In this document: positions 1 through 8,699 of the stretch, in pieces
How positions within the stretch are numbered: the stretch's first letter is position 1
Layout of the letters: each line of letters begins with the position of its first letter
Assembly (NCBI RefSeq): GCF_900119165.1
Contig: NZ_FPJG01000006.1
Span: 6,510,001-6,574,000 of the forward strand
DNA length: 64,000 bases
Direction: 5' to 3'
Source: Amycolatopsis australiensis
Lineage (GTDB): Bacteria > Actinomycetota > Actinomycetes > Mycobacteriales > Pseudonocardiaceae
The notes under the pieces: model-generated
Database searches by the model: none
What the model was told of the DNA's origin: nothing
The model's input: only the letters and a program-made list of their open reading frames with translations
Translations under genes and position numbers: made by a program

Positions 1-642
1 CAGCATGTTGTGGGAGTGGATCTCGATCTCGGCGCCGTCGATCGCCACGAGACCGGCGACCAGTTCGGCGCAGTCCTGCGGCCGCAACGTGGCGACGGTT
101 TCGGCGAGCCTGAACCGGTCCGCTCCCGCAGCGAACCCCGCGGCCACATAGTCGTTGAGCCGTTCGACGTCGGTGCGTGCGGCGTCCTCGCCACTGAAGG
201 TGACGTGAAAGCCGCGGTCCTTGGCCTGAGTGATCGCCGATTTCGCGAGAGTCTTCAGGTAGCCGAGGCTCGACGAGGCCAGCTTCAGCTCCGCGTGCCT
301 GGCCGAAGTGGGTATCGAGAGCATGATCGAGCGGCAGCCGAGCCGGCCGGCCTCCTCGAGCGCCCCGGCGACCTGCTTGCGGTCCCGGACCATCACCAGG
401 CTCAGGCTGCGTTCGGGGCCCACTTCGCCGTGCACCGCGGAGATGAGTTCGGCGTCCGGCGAACCGGCCGCCGAGATGATTCCCACTTCGACCAGATCGA
501 CTCCGACCCCGACGAGAAGGCTGGAGATGCGGGTCGCGTCCTCAGGAGTGAACTCCACGCCCGCCATGTGCGCGGAATCTCGCAACGTGGCGTCGGAAAT
601 ATGCGGAAGCCTGTATTTTTGTGCAGCGTCTGCGGAATTCAT
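1..642 (-). CDS. DRE-TIM metallolyase, LeuA/homocitrate synthase-like (3' end beyond window)
   Basis: Only the first 214 residues lie in the window; the gene runs off the left edge. Residues 15-22 read ISDATLRD, matching the metal and substrate loop of the isopropylmalate/homocitrate/citramalate synthase family. An EDAART segment follows mid-protein, and the visible end reaches a metal-binding HSHN at about residue 210. Members condense acetyl-CoA or a similar acyl-CoA with a 2-oxoacid. Two positions are unusual: the Gly-Glu-Gln that normally follows TLRD is Ser-Ala-His, and Met follows HSHN where Asp is usual, so the substrate may differ from leucine or lysine precursors. The start at 642 has a GAAAG about 7 bases upstream; in-frame alternatives are ATG 687 and GTG 711. 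It diverges from the LysE-type exporter. The family is firm, the substrate is not. Confidence 0.75.
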   Translation of the reverse strand, partial: MNSADAAQKYRLPHISDATLRDSAHMAGVEFTPEDATRISSLLVGVGVDLVEVGIISAAGSPDAELISAVHGEVGPERSLSLVMVRDRKQVAGALEEAGRLGCRSIMLSIPTSARHAELKLASSSLGYLKTLAKSAITQAKDRGFHVTFSGEDAARTDVERLNDYVAAGFAAGADRFRLAETVATLRPQDCAELVAGLVAIDGAEIEIHSHNML

Positions 643-687
643 TGGACAGCTTTCTACGACATGGGCAGCGTAATTGACGTTCGACAT

Positions 688-1097
688 GATTGGCAGCGCC
701 CGCTTGTTCACTCACCCCCCGGCGGAATCGCGCTTGGCGAAACTACGCATCATCCGGTATACCGCACGGATCTTGGCGGCGCAACCCGTCCCAGGCCGAA
801 CATCAGCGCGTTTACGTCGCCGATCGATCGCAGGATCGCGCCTCGACCCACCCGGCAGCACGACTGAACAGGCAAGAAAAAGATCTTTTTAATTCATGTT
901 TATCGTCAGAATTTCGAATTCCAACCCCGCTTGGGGCTGAACTGCGGTTTCTGACGCGACGCGGGTGCGGTATGACGTTTTTCGTGCCCACCATGGCAGA
1001 CCACGAATGGGTGATCTTGGCGCGACTCGCCGCTTTCCACCACCTGCCGTGCATGAGCAGGGTTCCAATGGCGTCGCATCGGTGCTTTAATGGCTTG
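688..1097. other. Intergenic spacer of lower GC between divergent genes
   Basis: About 410 bases separate the divergent DRE-TIM synthase and the exporter. A/T runs are more frequent here than elsewhere in the window. No convincing protein is seen on either strand. It should hold the promoters of both genes, but no clear operator could be picked out by eye. Confidence 0.5.
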
Positions 1098-1730
1098 ATG
1101 GACCTGGGACTGATCCTCGGTTTCGCGGGAGCATGCGTGGCGCTCAACCTGGTGCCGGGGCCAGGGATGATGTTCATGATCGCTCACGGAATCGCCGGCG
1201 GGCGCCGCGGGGGGATCGCCGCCACGTTGGGGATGGCCAGCGGTACGGTCGTCCATACAGTGGCAGCCGCGTTAGGCCTGAGCGCACTCTTGCGCGCGGC
1301 TCCTGCCGCGCTTGAAATCGTAAAGATCATCGGCGCGGTTTTCCTGTTGTACCTGGCAGTGACGACATTGGTGTCAGCCAGGAGATCGGCCACACCTTTC
1401 ACGCTGCGCGCGAGCGCACGGACCACGCTGCGCAGGACCTACATGTCGGCGGTGTTCACGAATCTCGCGAACCCGAAGGTCGTTCTCTTCTACCTGGCCT
1501 TCGTGCCCCAATTTCTCACGCCGGGCGGCTGGCCTGTATCCGCTCAGATACTGACGCTCGGAACACTGCTGATCGTCATCGGTATCGTCATGGACGGTGC
1601 GGTCGGGATCGCTGCCGGCACATTCTCCGCATTGCTGCTCCGAAAACCGAAGTTCCAGCGTCGCCTCAAGGAGCTTTCCGCAGCGATTTTCGGCGGCTTG
1701 GCGATCCGATTGTTCACCGAGAGTTTATGA
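1098..1730 (+). CDS. LysE/RhtB-family amino-acid (metabolite) exporter
   Basis: A 210-residue inner-membrane protein of the LysE/RhtB superfamily, whose members export amino acids or related small molecules by proton antiport. The N-terminus carries the family signature: a hydrophobic helix followed by LVPGPGMMF at about residues 17-25. A second conserved block (FTNLANPKVVLFYLAF) is near residue 120, and the length and roughly six hydrophobic helices fit the family. ATG 1098 was chosen because it places the PGP motif at the usual distance from the N-terminus; in-frame ATGs upstream would add an unrelated leader. It is divergent from the DRE-TIM synthase, so it may export that enzyme's product or a toxic analogue (inference). 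Confidence 0.85.
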   Translation: MDLGLILGFAGACVALNLVPGPGMMFMIAHGIAGGRRGGIAATLGMASGTVVHTVAAALGLSALLRAAPAALEIVKIIGAVFLLYLAVTTLVSARRSATPFTLRASARTTLRRTYMSAVFTNLANPKVVLFYLAFVPQFLTPGGWPVSAQILTLGTLLIVIGIVMDGAVGIAAGTFSALLLRKPKFQRRLKELSAAIFGGLAIRLFTESL

Positions 1731-1965
1731 GACGTACGTTCACGTCGATGTCAGCAAGGAGGGCCCCGCGACGATTCCGTCGGTAATCGCAGCCGGCGGG
1801 ACGACGTTGACCAAGGGCGGAAGCGCCTGCGGCTGGAACGAACGGGCGTGGGCGGGTGCGGGCAGCGGCTGCTCCGGCTGGTACGACAAGCCGGCCTGGC
1901 AGCACGACACCAACTGCCCGATGCGCTTCGTCTCCGACGTCTCCGCGGTGGGTGACACCTTCGCT
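1731..1965 (+). pseudogene. Fragment of S53-family (sedolisin/kumamolisin-like) secreted serine peptidase
   Basis: Directly after the exporter stop, the same frame continues with a stretch resembling the end of an S53 peptidase catalytic domain: VIAAGGTTLTKGG, then ACGWNERAW, GSGCSGWYDKPAWQ, and FVSDVSAVGD. These blocks occur in this order in actinomycete sedolisin-like peptidases. There is no start codon of its own, no N-terminal prodomain and no continuation after about 1965, so it is a dead fragment of roughly 78 codons, probably left by a deletion that joined it to the exporter. It is unlikely to be translated into anything functional. Confidence 0.6.
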
Positions 1966-1984
1966 GATGCCTTCGGGCCTGGCG

Positions 1985-2160
1985 CTATGGATGAGCGGCC
2001 TCCGCGCTACCGGTGGCACGGGGGCGCTCAAGTCCGCTGCGAGGATCGCGTGGGCCAGGACCGGCGGGATCGCGTTGCCGATCTGCTGGAACACCGCCGG
2101 GTTCGCCGGGACGAGGTCCGGCGGCAGCGCCAGGTTTCGCGGGGCACGGATCGAGGGCGC
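1985..2160 (-). pseudogene. C-terminal fragment of a DNA (cytosine-5) methyltransferase
   Basis: On the minus strand a short stretch reads NPAVFQQIGNAIPPVLAHAI, which matches motif X of C5-cytosine methyltransferases (the QxGNAxPP helix near the C-terminus that completes the AdoMet site). The catalytic PCQ motif, the ENV motif and the rest of the enzyme are absent, so only the last 50 or so residues survive. It abuts the S53 fragment tail to tail and looks like another deletion remnant. A lone motif supports it, so the call is moderate. Confidence 0.45.
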
Positions 2161-2466
2161 CGCACCGACGGCGCACCGCGCCAACGCGATGCTGGTGGAT
2201 GTGCCGTACCGGCGGAGGCCGACCGGCCACTTCGTCAGTGGCGCTCGCGATACTCGGCGTTCTGATCCTGGACCCCATGGACGATGACGACTGCTCCAGC
2301 GTCCGCTCATGCCGCGGGTGGCACGCTCCTCCCGGCCTCGTGCATGGAGCGTTCTCACCAGCATCCGGGGGCCGCGCAGCCACCAGAGCAGGACGACGGT
2401 GTTACGAATGGCGGCCGGGGCGTCCCCGGGTCGCTATACCGGCTCGACCGCCGGAACCTCCGGCGC

Positions 2467-2990
2467 TCACCGGCCGGTCAACGAGAGCTCCGGCCGGTGC
2501 CGGCCTAGGAGGTCGGGATCATCCTTGATCAACTCGTCCTCGAACGCCCGCCGGCCATTGATGCCTACAAACTCGGCTTCACGTCGGGAAATCGGCACCA
2601 ACCAGACGATCACCGCGCGATGTCCGTCGTCAAGGTGCCGCGAAGTCATCGTCGTAACAAACCGGCGACGCGCCGTACCGAGCTTCCATCCGGCTCCCCG
2701 GTACGAGCGCCCGCCGAGGACCGATCACGTCGCCGCGCAGAACCGCCCGACCCGATCCCACCACCTCCTCGGCAACCTGTCCGACCAGGCCGGGAAGGAA
2801 TCCGTCCCCGGTCCGCCTCGCTCACCTACCAGAAGTTCTAACCGCACCTTGCGCGCCCCGACCTCGGTGACACCAGGTCGTCTCTGCTCAGCCCGATCAT
2901 CGAAGAAGGACTGGACCCCGGGCAGCGCTCCTTCGGCGGACGAAGCGACACGGAACGGCCACGGCCGCCCGTCCGCGTCCTTGGACCAGC
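2467..2990 (-). pseudogene. Frameshifted suppressor-of-fused (SUFU) domain protein
   Basis: Three consecutive minus-strand frames give one continuous protein once two frameshifts are allowed. The first segment contains LPGVQSFFDDRAE and VTEVGARKVRLELLVGE, the second AEEVVGSGRAVLRGDVIGP and ALVPGSRMEA, and the third AVIVWLVPISRREAEFV. The last block is typical of bacterial suppressor-of-fused domain proteins, several of which act as immunity proteins for polymorphic toxins. Frame changes fall near 2770 and 2640. No toxin gene is recognisable next to it. Two independent breaks argue for a pseudogene rather than one sequencing error. The domain name is fairly likely; an immunity role is only a family possibility. 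Confidence 0.55.
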
Positions 2991-3000
2991 CACGTGCTTC

Positions 3001-3966
3001 CTACATCTCCTTGGGTGTCAGAGCTGCGGCGAAGCGCGTGGCGACCGACGCGACCGCGGCGCGCAGTTCGTCTCCTCCGTCGACGCGGAAGTCGAACGGT
3101 ATGGTGGCCAGCCATTCCTGCGCGTACATCGCTGGATTGCTGGTACTGCCGGTGAGCACACATCCGTCGCCTAATGGGCGAAGCTGTCCCATGGGAGGCC
3201 GGACCCAGGGCGCCACCTCGGCCGGCGGGGCGTCGAACACGATGCGGGCGGGAAACTCCCAGCCGGTGCCCAGGTTTTCTTCCAGCGCCGCGACGGGGTC
3301 GAGGTCGACGGGTGGCACGAACTCGTGTGCTGTCTGCCTGACCGCGCGGACTCGGTCGATCCGGTAGGTGCGGATGGCGTCCGCTCGATGGGAATGGCAC
3401 AGCAGGTACCAGCGCCCGTGGCGGGCCACGACCGCCCACGGGTCTACCTCGGCCTCGCAGGCGTTGCCGGTCTCGCTCCGGTAGGCGATCAGCACCCGGC
3501 GCCTGGCTGCGACGGCGGCGACGAGTGCGCTGGTGGTCGCGGGATCCGGGCGGGCCGAGTGTCGGTCGGGCGCGGCTTTGGCATGCGCGCGCAGTGCGGC
3601 CGCCTGCCGGCCGACGTTCTCGGGCAGCGCCTGGATGACCTTGCCGAGGGCGGCACCGACCGGGTCGTCGGTTTCAGTCGCGGTCGGCTTGCCGTCGAGC
3701 ACCGCCATGACCAGGTCCAGTGCCTCGGTCTGGGTGAACACGATCGGCGGCAGCCGTGTTCCGCGCCGGAGCCGGTACCCGCCGTGCGGGCCCCGGGCCG
3801 ATTCGATCTGGATGCCGGCTTCGCGGAGGATCCCGACGTAGCGGCGAGCGGCGCGTTCCGTGACGCCCAGCTGCGCGGCGAGCTGGTTGGCCGTGGTGCC
3901 GGGGCGGCCCTGGAGGATCTCCAGTGCCTGCAGCGCCCGGGCGGTGGGACTGACCTCAGCCGACAT
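3001..3966 (-). CDS. WYL-domain transcriptional regulator
   Basis: A 321-residue regulator. The first 60 residues form a winged helix-turn-helix of the HTH_11/DeoR-like type (ANQLAAQLGVTERAARRYV is the helix-turn-helix). The C-terminal half carries the WYL ligand-binding domain, with GRWYLLC holding the Trp-Tyr-Leu signature and the usual YRIDRVRAV strand after it. Proteins of this layout sense small ligands or nucleic acids and control neighbouring genes. It is divergent from the alpha/beta hydrolase at 4084 with a 117-base spacer, so that hydrolase and the following GNAT gene are the probable targets. No strong ribosome binding site precedes ATG 3966, so a leaderless transcript is possible. 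Confidence 0.85.
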   Translation of the reverse strand: MSAEVSPTARALQALEILQGRPGTTANQLAAQLGVTERAARRYVGILREAGIQIESARGPHGGYRLRRGTRLPPIVFTQTEALDLVMAVLDGKPTATETDDPVGAALGKVIQALPENVGRQAAALRAHAKAAPDRHSARPDPATTSALVAAVAARRRVLIAYRSETGNACEAEVDPWAVVARHGRWYLLCHSHRADAIRTYRIDRVRAVRQTAHEFVPPVDLDPVAALEENLGTGWEFPARIVFDAPPAEVAPWVRPPMGQLRPLGDGCVLTGSTSNPAMYAQEWLATIPFDFRVDGGDELRAAVASVATRFAAALTPKEM

Positions 3967-4083
3967 CTAGGCAGGCTAAGCGATCAACACCCGTACCGGA
4001 AGCGGACTGTCCGGAATTGGCTTTAGCGTGATGGTCGACGCACCGCGGTGAGCCCACCGCGTGGATGGAAGAGAGAACTGATC

Positions 4084-4761
4084 ATGGACATCTTGCTCAT
4101 CGCCGGGCTGTGGTTGGACGGATCGGCCTGGGACGACGTGGCGTCCGCGCTCCGGTCGCTCGGCCACCGCCCCGTGCCGCTGACCCTGCCCGGCCAGGGT
4201 GACGGACCGAGCTCCGCCACGCTGGACGATCAGGTGGCGGCCGTGCTCGCTGCCGTGGACGCAGCTTCCGGTAAGCCCATGGTGGTCGGGCACTCGGCCG
4301 CGGCCACCCTGGCGTGGCTGGCCGCGGACGCGCGCCCGGACCAGGTTGCGAAGGTCGTACTCATCGGCGGTTTCCCGGTCGGCGACGGGAGGCCCTACGC
4401 CGACTTCTTCCCGCTGCGGGACGGCGTCATGCCCTTCCCGGGCTGGGACCCGTTCGCGGGGCCGGACTCGGCCGACCTGGATGAGGAGGCCAGGCACGCC
4501 TTCACCGCCGCCGTGATCCCCGTTCCCGGCGACGTGGCCACCGGCATCGTGCGGTTGACCGACGAGCGACGCTTCACGGTCCCGGTCGTCCTCGTGTGTC
4601 CCGAGTTCACCCCGGCCCAGGCCCAGGCGTGGATCAACGCCGGTGATGTAGCCGAACTCGCGCAGGTCACACACCTCGAATTCATCGACATCGATTCCGG
4701 CCACTGGCCTATGCACACCAAGCCGGCCGAACTCGCCCGGTTGCTCGCCGCGGCGGCCTGA
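4084..4761 (+). CDS. Alpha/beta hydrolase
   Basis: A 225-residue cytoplasmic hydrolase of the small alpha/beta fold group. The N-terminus (LLIAGLWLDGSAWDDV) resembles the first strand and oxyanion loop. The nucleophile elbow is VVGHSAAA with Ser71, and a candidate catalytic His lies in DSGHWPMH near residue 207. Substrate cannot be read from sequence; relatives include esterases and lactonases. ATG 4084 has a GAGAGA ribosome binding site upstream. It is followed 34 bases later by a GNAT gene on the same strand, so the two are probably co-transcribed, and it diverges from the WYL regulator, which likely controls it. Confidence 0.8.
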   Translation: MDILLIAGLWLDGSAWDDVASALRSLGHRPVPLTLPGQGDGPSSATLDDQVAAVLAAVDAASGKPMVVGHSAAATLAWLAADARPDQVAKVVLIGGFPVGDGRPYADFFPLRDGVMPFPGWDPFAGPDSADLDEEARHAFTAAVIPVPGDVATGIVRLTDERRFTVPVVLVCPEFTPAQAQAWINAGDVAELAQVTHLEFIDIDSGHWPMHTKPAELARLLAAAA

Positions 4762-4795
4762 GCGGCCGCTGGCGAGGTCGGGGAAGGAGACACGC

Positions 4796-5362
4796 GTGTC
4801 GTACATCATCCGGCCGCTGGACGCCGCGACGTGGGACGCGTTCGCGGAGCTCGTCGAGCGCAACAACGGGATCTTCGGGGGCTGCTGGTGCATCGGCTAC
4901 CACCCCGAACGCGGCCAGAAAGGGATCAGCCACCGGGCGGTCAAACAGGACCGGGTCCGGACCGACCGAGCCCATGCCGCGCTCGTGCTCGACGAAAACG
5001 GCCTGGCACAGGGATGGTGCCAGTACGGCAGCCCCGAGGAACTGCCCGCCATCAAACACCGACGCGAGTACGACAAGGACGCACCACCGCGGCCGGACTG
5101 GCGGATCACCTGCTTCTACGTCGACCCGAAACATCGCGGCCAGGGCATCGCACGAGCGGCGCTCGGCGGCGCGCTCAACCAGATCTCCCGAGCCGGCGGA
5201 GGTCTTGTCGAGGCGATCTCCGAGGTGACCACCGGTCGCCATGCTCCGGGCCGGTTCCTGTTCAGCGCGACCGTCGAACTGTTCGAGCAGTTCGGCTTCA
5301 CCCGCGACCGGCAAGTCGGCAAGCACGCGTGGATCGTCAGCCGAATGGTTGATCCGATCTGA
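4796..5362 (+). CDS. GNAT-family N-acetyltransferase
   Basis: A 188-residue acetyltransferase of the GNAT superfamily, which moves the acetyl group of acetyl-CoA to an amine. The acetyl-CoA pyrophosphate loop is seen as HRGQGIARAAL at about residues 116-126, after the beta-strand ITCFYVDPK. The N-terminal third contains CWCIGYHPER, a Cys/Trp-rich patch typical of the subgroup annotated as GNAT proteins with an FGGCWC-like motif. GTG 4796 is supported by GAAGGAGA just upstream. It lies directly downstream of the alpha/beta hydrolase, suggesting one transcript. The substrate is not predictable. Confidence 0.85.
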   Translation: MSYIIRPLDAATWDAFAELVERNNGIFGGCWCIGYHPERGQKGISHRAVKQDRVRTDRAHAALVLDENGLAQGWCQYGSPEELPAIKHRREYDKDAPPRPDWRITCFYVDPKHRGQGIARAALGGALNQISRAGGGLVEAISEVTTGRHAPGRFLFSATVELFEQFGFTRDRQVGKHAWIVSRMVDPI

Positions 5363-6124
5363 ACACCGCCGCCCGGTCATCGGCCGCACGCCCGACAGGG
5401 CCGAGCCCGCAGAATCAGGTCATCCGCACACGCCGCTGTGTGCACAAGCACATGCCGCCGACCGCTGCTGCCGCCACGATGATCGGCTGGGTAACGCGGA
5501 CGACCTCGCCGTATTCACACAGTTCCCCAGAACTGCCCGCCGGCCAGGTTGGGGACCGGGTCGGTCATGCCGCGAACGGCAAGGTACCCCAGCTGTGCGA
5601 GGTCGAGCCGGGCGGCGAGGCCGACATCGACGGCCCAGCGGTTGGCCGTGGTGATACCAGGTGGCCGGGTACCGGCCTGCGACGAGGCCAGAGCCTCCCA
5701 CAGCAGGGTCAGCGCCGTTCCCGGATCGGCCGCGACAGCAGGGTGGCCCGCCTCTGATCGTCGATGCAGACGTAACCGGGGGTGGTCCGGGCGCGGATCA
5801 CGACCAGTCGCGTGCTGTTCATCAGCTACTCGTGGTCAGGGCCATATCCCGCGCCGCGCAGCCGTGCGTCGAGCCGGTCCATCCACTCGGCGTCGTCGGA
5901 CTGTCCCTCGCACAGGCCGGTCACCGGGGGGCAGGGTGACCCCGTCGGCCGTACCCACCATGCACATCTGCAGGCGCAGCAGGAATCCCCGCCATCCGGT
6001 AGCGCCAGGTCGCAGCGGGGGTGCACTGTGGAGAACATGCCCGGCCGGTCGCCGGCGTGCGCGAGCACGGCGTCCAGCAGCCGCTTGCCGGCTCCCTCTA
6101 CCCTGCAGCCCGGTCCGCACGCCG
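5363..6124. other. Decayed region, unrecognised remnants
   Basis: No intact gene. On the minus strand near 5440-5700 a readable stretch (TTANRWAVDVGLAARL, then LGYLAVRGMTDPVPNL) ends at a stop but has no recognisable family and no upstream continuation in frame. Near 5950-6120 a minus-strand stretch (GLQGRGAGKRLLDAVL) faintly resembles an acetyl-CoA loop but is fused to the istB remnant and frameshifted. I treat the whole stretch as debris. Confidence 0.35.
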
Positions 6125-6560
6125 TAGGTCGCCCTCCCGATGATGCCGGCGTCGAAAGTGAGTCGATCGGCAATCGCGGCGCATAGGCGCGGGGTCGGCG
6201 ACGGTGCGCGCTCACCCACTGATCGCCGAGTTGCTCGCGATCGCGCTGCTCGAGCGTTCTCCCCCTCGGTGAAACCTGGAACGGCAGTTCTGCGCCGCAC
6301 CGGTCCGGTTCGAGATGGCTCAGCCCATCAAGGCAGGGAGACCGGCGCGTCCGTAGCAGGCGATGGCTCTGGACAGGTGCTGTCGTTGGCGGCCTCGACG
6401 AGCTCGTTGACCAGCGCCGCGGCCGTGACGTAACAGATCCGGAACCCGGCCTCCGCCGCCGCGGTGCCGAAGCCGCGCAATAGGCGGGACTTGCCGGTGC
6501 CCGAGTCACCGTCCAGGCAGACCGGCCGCCCCACGTGCATCCCCGCGCCCTTCGGCCGGA
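6125..6560 (-). pseudogene. istB: IS21-family IstB helper ATPase remnant
   Basis: The minus strand carries pieces of IstB, the AAA+ helper of IS21 transposition. Around 6530-6400 the Walker A region reads GDSGTGKSRLLRGFG and is followed by AAALVNELVEAAND. After a frame change come HLEPDRCGAEL (sensor/Walker B neighbourhood) and, after another, RLCAAIADRLTFDAGII, the conserved IstB tail. At least two frameshifts break the gene and the Walker B DELG block is degraded, so it cannot work. The N-terminal DNA-binding part is not recognisable. Together with the istA remnant near 8.2 kb it marks an old IS21 insertion. Confidence 0.65.
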
Positions 6561-7117
6561 GTGTGCACCTGAACCCTGCGGATGTGGGCCATGACACGTT
6601 CCCCTTCCTGGAAGTGTTGCTGAGCAACTGGTCGTAGGCCCCGACCGATGGCGGGGCGGCCAGGACTCGAGCGGCAGGTCGGTGATGCGGCGACGTTCGG
6701 GCAGCGAGAAGACATTGCTGCCGCTGCACCTCAGCGTGGACAGTTCCTCCGCGGTCCCGAACTTGTCTCCCGCGCGGACGCTGTGACCTCGGGTTTCCGG
6801 CGTCGAGCAGGTCGAACACGTGCCCGCCGCGGCCCGGCGCCGATGGGGGCTCGCCAAGGTAGAACATCGGGCGCTGCACGGTCCTGATGAACACTCGATC
6901 CTTCGGTCCGCCTGCGGCACGGAAGTCCGGCGCGACGAGGTAGTCGCCGCGGGTCATGACGACCCACAGCAACGGTGAGGTGGCCCGGTGCTTGTCCAGG
7001 CCCCAGTCGGCGCGGATCCCCGGGTCGCGGTGCCGCTGCTAGGCCTGCAGCTCGGCGGCGAACGGCCTCCCAGGAGGCGACCGGAATCCGCCAGCCGGCC
7101 GGTGCGCGGCACAAGCC
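6561..7117. other. Unrecognised degraded stretch between istB and the lipoprotein gene
   Basis: A minus-strand reading near 6960-6760 (LWVVMTRGDYLVAPDF, then VFIRTVQRPMFYLGEP, then GGHVFDLLDAG) looks like real coding sequence by codon use, but it is frameshifted at both ends and matches no family I recognise. It contains no IS21 motif, so it may be a separate gene interrupted in the same rearrangement. Confidence 0.3.
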
Positions 7118-7606
7118 TTACCGCTGAACCGGCGGGCAGGTTCCGGTAGCCTCGCCGATCGAATTGATCTCAGCATTGGCACGCGAATCCCCCGCGTAGT
7201 CATACAAGTTGGTGCACGACGCCTCCCCCGTCCGCGGCCCCGGCGGCGTGTTCACCTTGCCCCGCAGAACCGGCGGGCAGGTTCCCGTGGCCTCGCCGAT
7301 CGAATTGATCTCAGCATTGGCACGCGAATCCCCCGCGTAGTCATACAAGTTGGTGCACGACGCCTCCCCCGTCCGCGGCCCCGGCGGGGTACGTCCACCC
7401 GAGCGCTTCACCGGTGCTTGTTTCTGCGTCGTGCCCGCGGCAGACGTGGCAGTGGTCGCGGTCGTGGTGGGCGCCGGCGACGAGACGAGTGCACTGCCGG
7501 CGGTGTTCGACGGCGACGAGCAGCCGGTCAGCAAAGCTCCGGCCAGAACGGCTCCCGTCGACAGCAGAGCGGCCGCGCGGAAGTTTCGCAGTGATTGCGG
7601 GAACAT
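7118..7606 (-). CDS. Small lipoprotein with two near-identical 41-residue repeats
   Basis: A 162-residue exported lipoprotein. Residues 10-29 form a signal peptide ending in the lipobox LLTGC, with Cys29 as the lipidated residue. A Ser/Thr/Ala-rich linker spans about 30-70. Residues 73-113 and 120-160 are two copies of the same module (begins TPPGPRTGEASC, ends GEATGTCPPV), each with two cysteines that could form one disulfide. The repeats are also nearly identical in DNA (period 141 bases), so the duplication is recent. ATG 7606 is preceded by AAGGGGAAG. No family is recognised; it should sit on the outer face of the cell membrane. Its neighbours on both sides are IS21 debris. Confidence 0.75.
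   Translation of the reverse strand: MFPQSLRNFRAAALLSTGAVLAGALLTGCSSPSNTAGSALVSSPAPTTTATTATSAAGTTQKQAPVKRSGGRTPPGPRTGEASCTNLYDYAGDSRANAEINSIGEATGTCPPVLRGKVNTPPGPRTGEASCTNLYDYAGDSRANAEINSIGEATGTCPPVQR
7126..7387 (-). repeat. Tandem duplication inside the lipoprotein gene
   Basis: Two copies of about 121 bases start at 7126 and 7267, a period of 141 bases. They differ at only a few positions (for example ggttccggta against ggttcccgtg near the left end). The spacing is a multiple of three, so the duplication preserves the reading frame. Confidence 0.85.
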
Positions 7607-8019
7607 TGGTCTTCCCCTTCTTTCGATGCCGGCCGGGGCGATTTCCTCTTTGCTCGGAGGACGCCCCGTTACCGGCCGGGTTGCTTCGTCTGGGCGCGTT
7701 GCCCGAAGAGCCAGCCGGAGCTGCCCTCGATACCAACGCGGTTCCGGTCACCTCACCAGACCACGGGCGGCCACACGTGGTCGGGCGTCAGACCGTGGGA
7801 AACGGTTCCACCACGGCCAGCGTGCGCTCACGGGCCTCGCATGTGAGGCGATAGTCCTCAGTGGCCGCTGCCAGCTCCAGGTTTCCCGGGCAAGCCGGTA
7901 CTATCCGGCATCACGCCACGCGATGCCCGCGTGCAACGTCACTTCCCCGGCTCGGCTCGTCAGGCCTTCGCGGGCGCACTCCGTACACATGTGTTGCGGC
8001 TGAACTCGTGCCGAACTTC
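7607..8019. other. Spacer with no supported gene
   Basis: I see no convincing protein on either strand between the lipoprotein start and the istA remnant. The lipoprotein promoter should be in the left part of this stretch. Confidence 0.4.
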
Positions 8020-8313
8020 GTTTTCCTGAGTCAGCCACCAGCACGGGGAGCTCGGCAATCGCTTGCTCGTAGCAGCCCAGTGCCTGCAGGACCCGGCCCG
8101 GCCGCAGGCGCGTGTGGACGGCCGGGCGGACCGCGGCCACCACCGCCCCGAGGATTTCCTTCGGTCAGTAGTCCGTCGCCGCCCTCCCGGGCCCGCCTGT
8201 GCGGCCTGGACGTATCGGCGGACGGTCTTGCGGTCCAGCCCGGCCACCTCACACAACGAGTGGCCCGTCAGCCACAGCACCTCCTTGATCTCGATCACAC
8301 CACACGACACGTC
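8020..8313 (-). pseudogene. istA: IS21-family IstA transposase N-terminal remnant
   Basis: The minus strand begins with IEIKEVLWLTGHSL, CEVAGLDRKTVRRYVQAAQ, which is the N-terminal helix-turn-helix of IS21 IstA transposases. After about 40 residues the frame breaks (near 8190), and a further piece in another frame (ILxAVVAAVRPAVHTRLRP-like) follows before similarity is lost. The DDE catalytic core is missing. It lies upstream of and in the same orientation as the istB remnant, as in an intact IS21, but about 1.5 kb of unrelated sequence including the lipoprotein gene now sits between them. Confidence 0.6.
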
Positions 8314-8699
8314 CCATCAGCGGCAAACCCTGACTCGAGGCCCTGATCGAGGCGGGCCATCCACATGGCGAACAAGCGCACGGATGGTCCCATGCTCGTG
8401 GCAGACGACAGCGAGTCAAAGCACAAAGCGTCCGGTCTGTTCGGCGGCGTGTCCTATCTTCGTTGCCGGTCGGCAACGTTATAGGCCCGGCGGCCGGGAG
8501 TCGTCACCGTTTGGGGACATCTGTGCGTAGCTCGCGCGGGGCACAAAGTGCCACCTGGCCGGCGCCGTCGGCGTTGACACGCGGGACATTCGGGCAGGCT
8601 CGCGTGTACGGGAGTCTTTGCCGACGACTGGATCGAGTACGCCGCGGGAGCTGTCGTGTAGACCTGGTCCAGGCTTCCGCTACGAGTGAAGGAGTTCAT
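8314..8699. other. Spacer upstream of small secreted protein
   Basis: No supported gene. The downstream end holds the ribosome binding site GAAGGAG at about 8688-8694 that decides the TTG start of the next gene. Confidence 0.4.

Noticed and set aside
6786..6806. A fifth match to the 19-bp element (GCTGTGACCTC then TTTCCGG)
   Set aside because: It sits inside the decayed IS21 area, has the wrong internal spacing and no promoter or gene start beside it.
7126..7387. Possible short CRISPR-like repeat
   Set aside because: There are only two copies, they are about 121 bases long and in frame within a lipoprotein gene.
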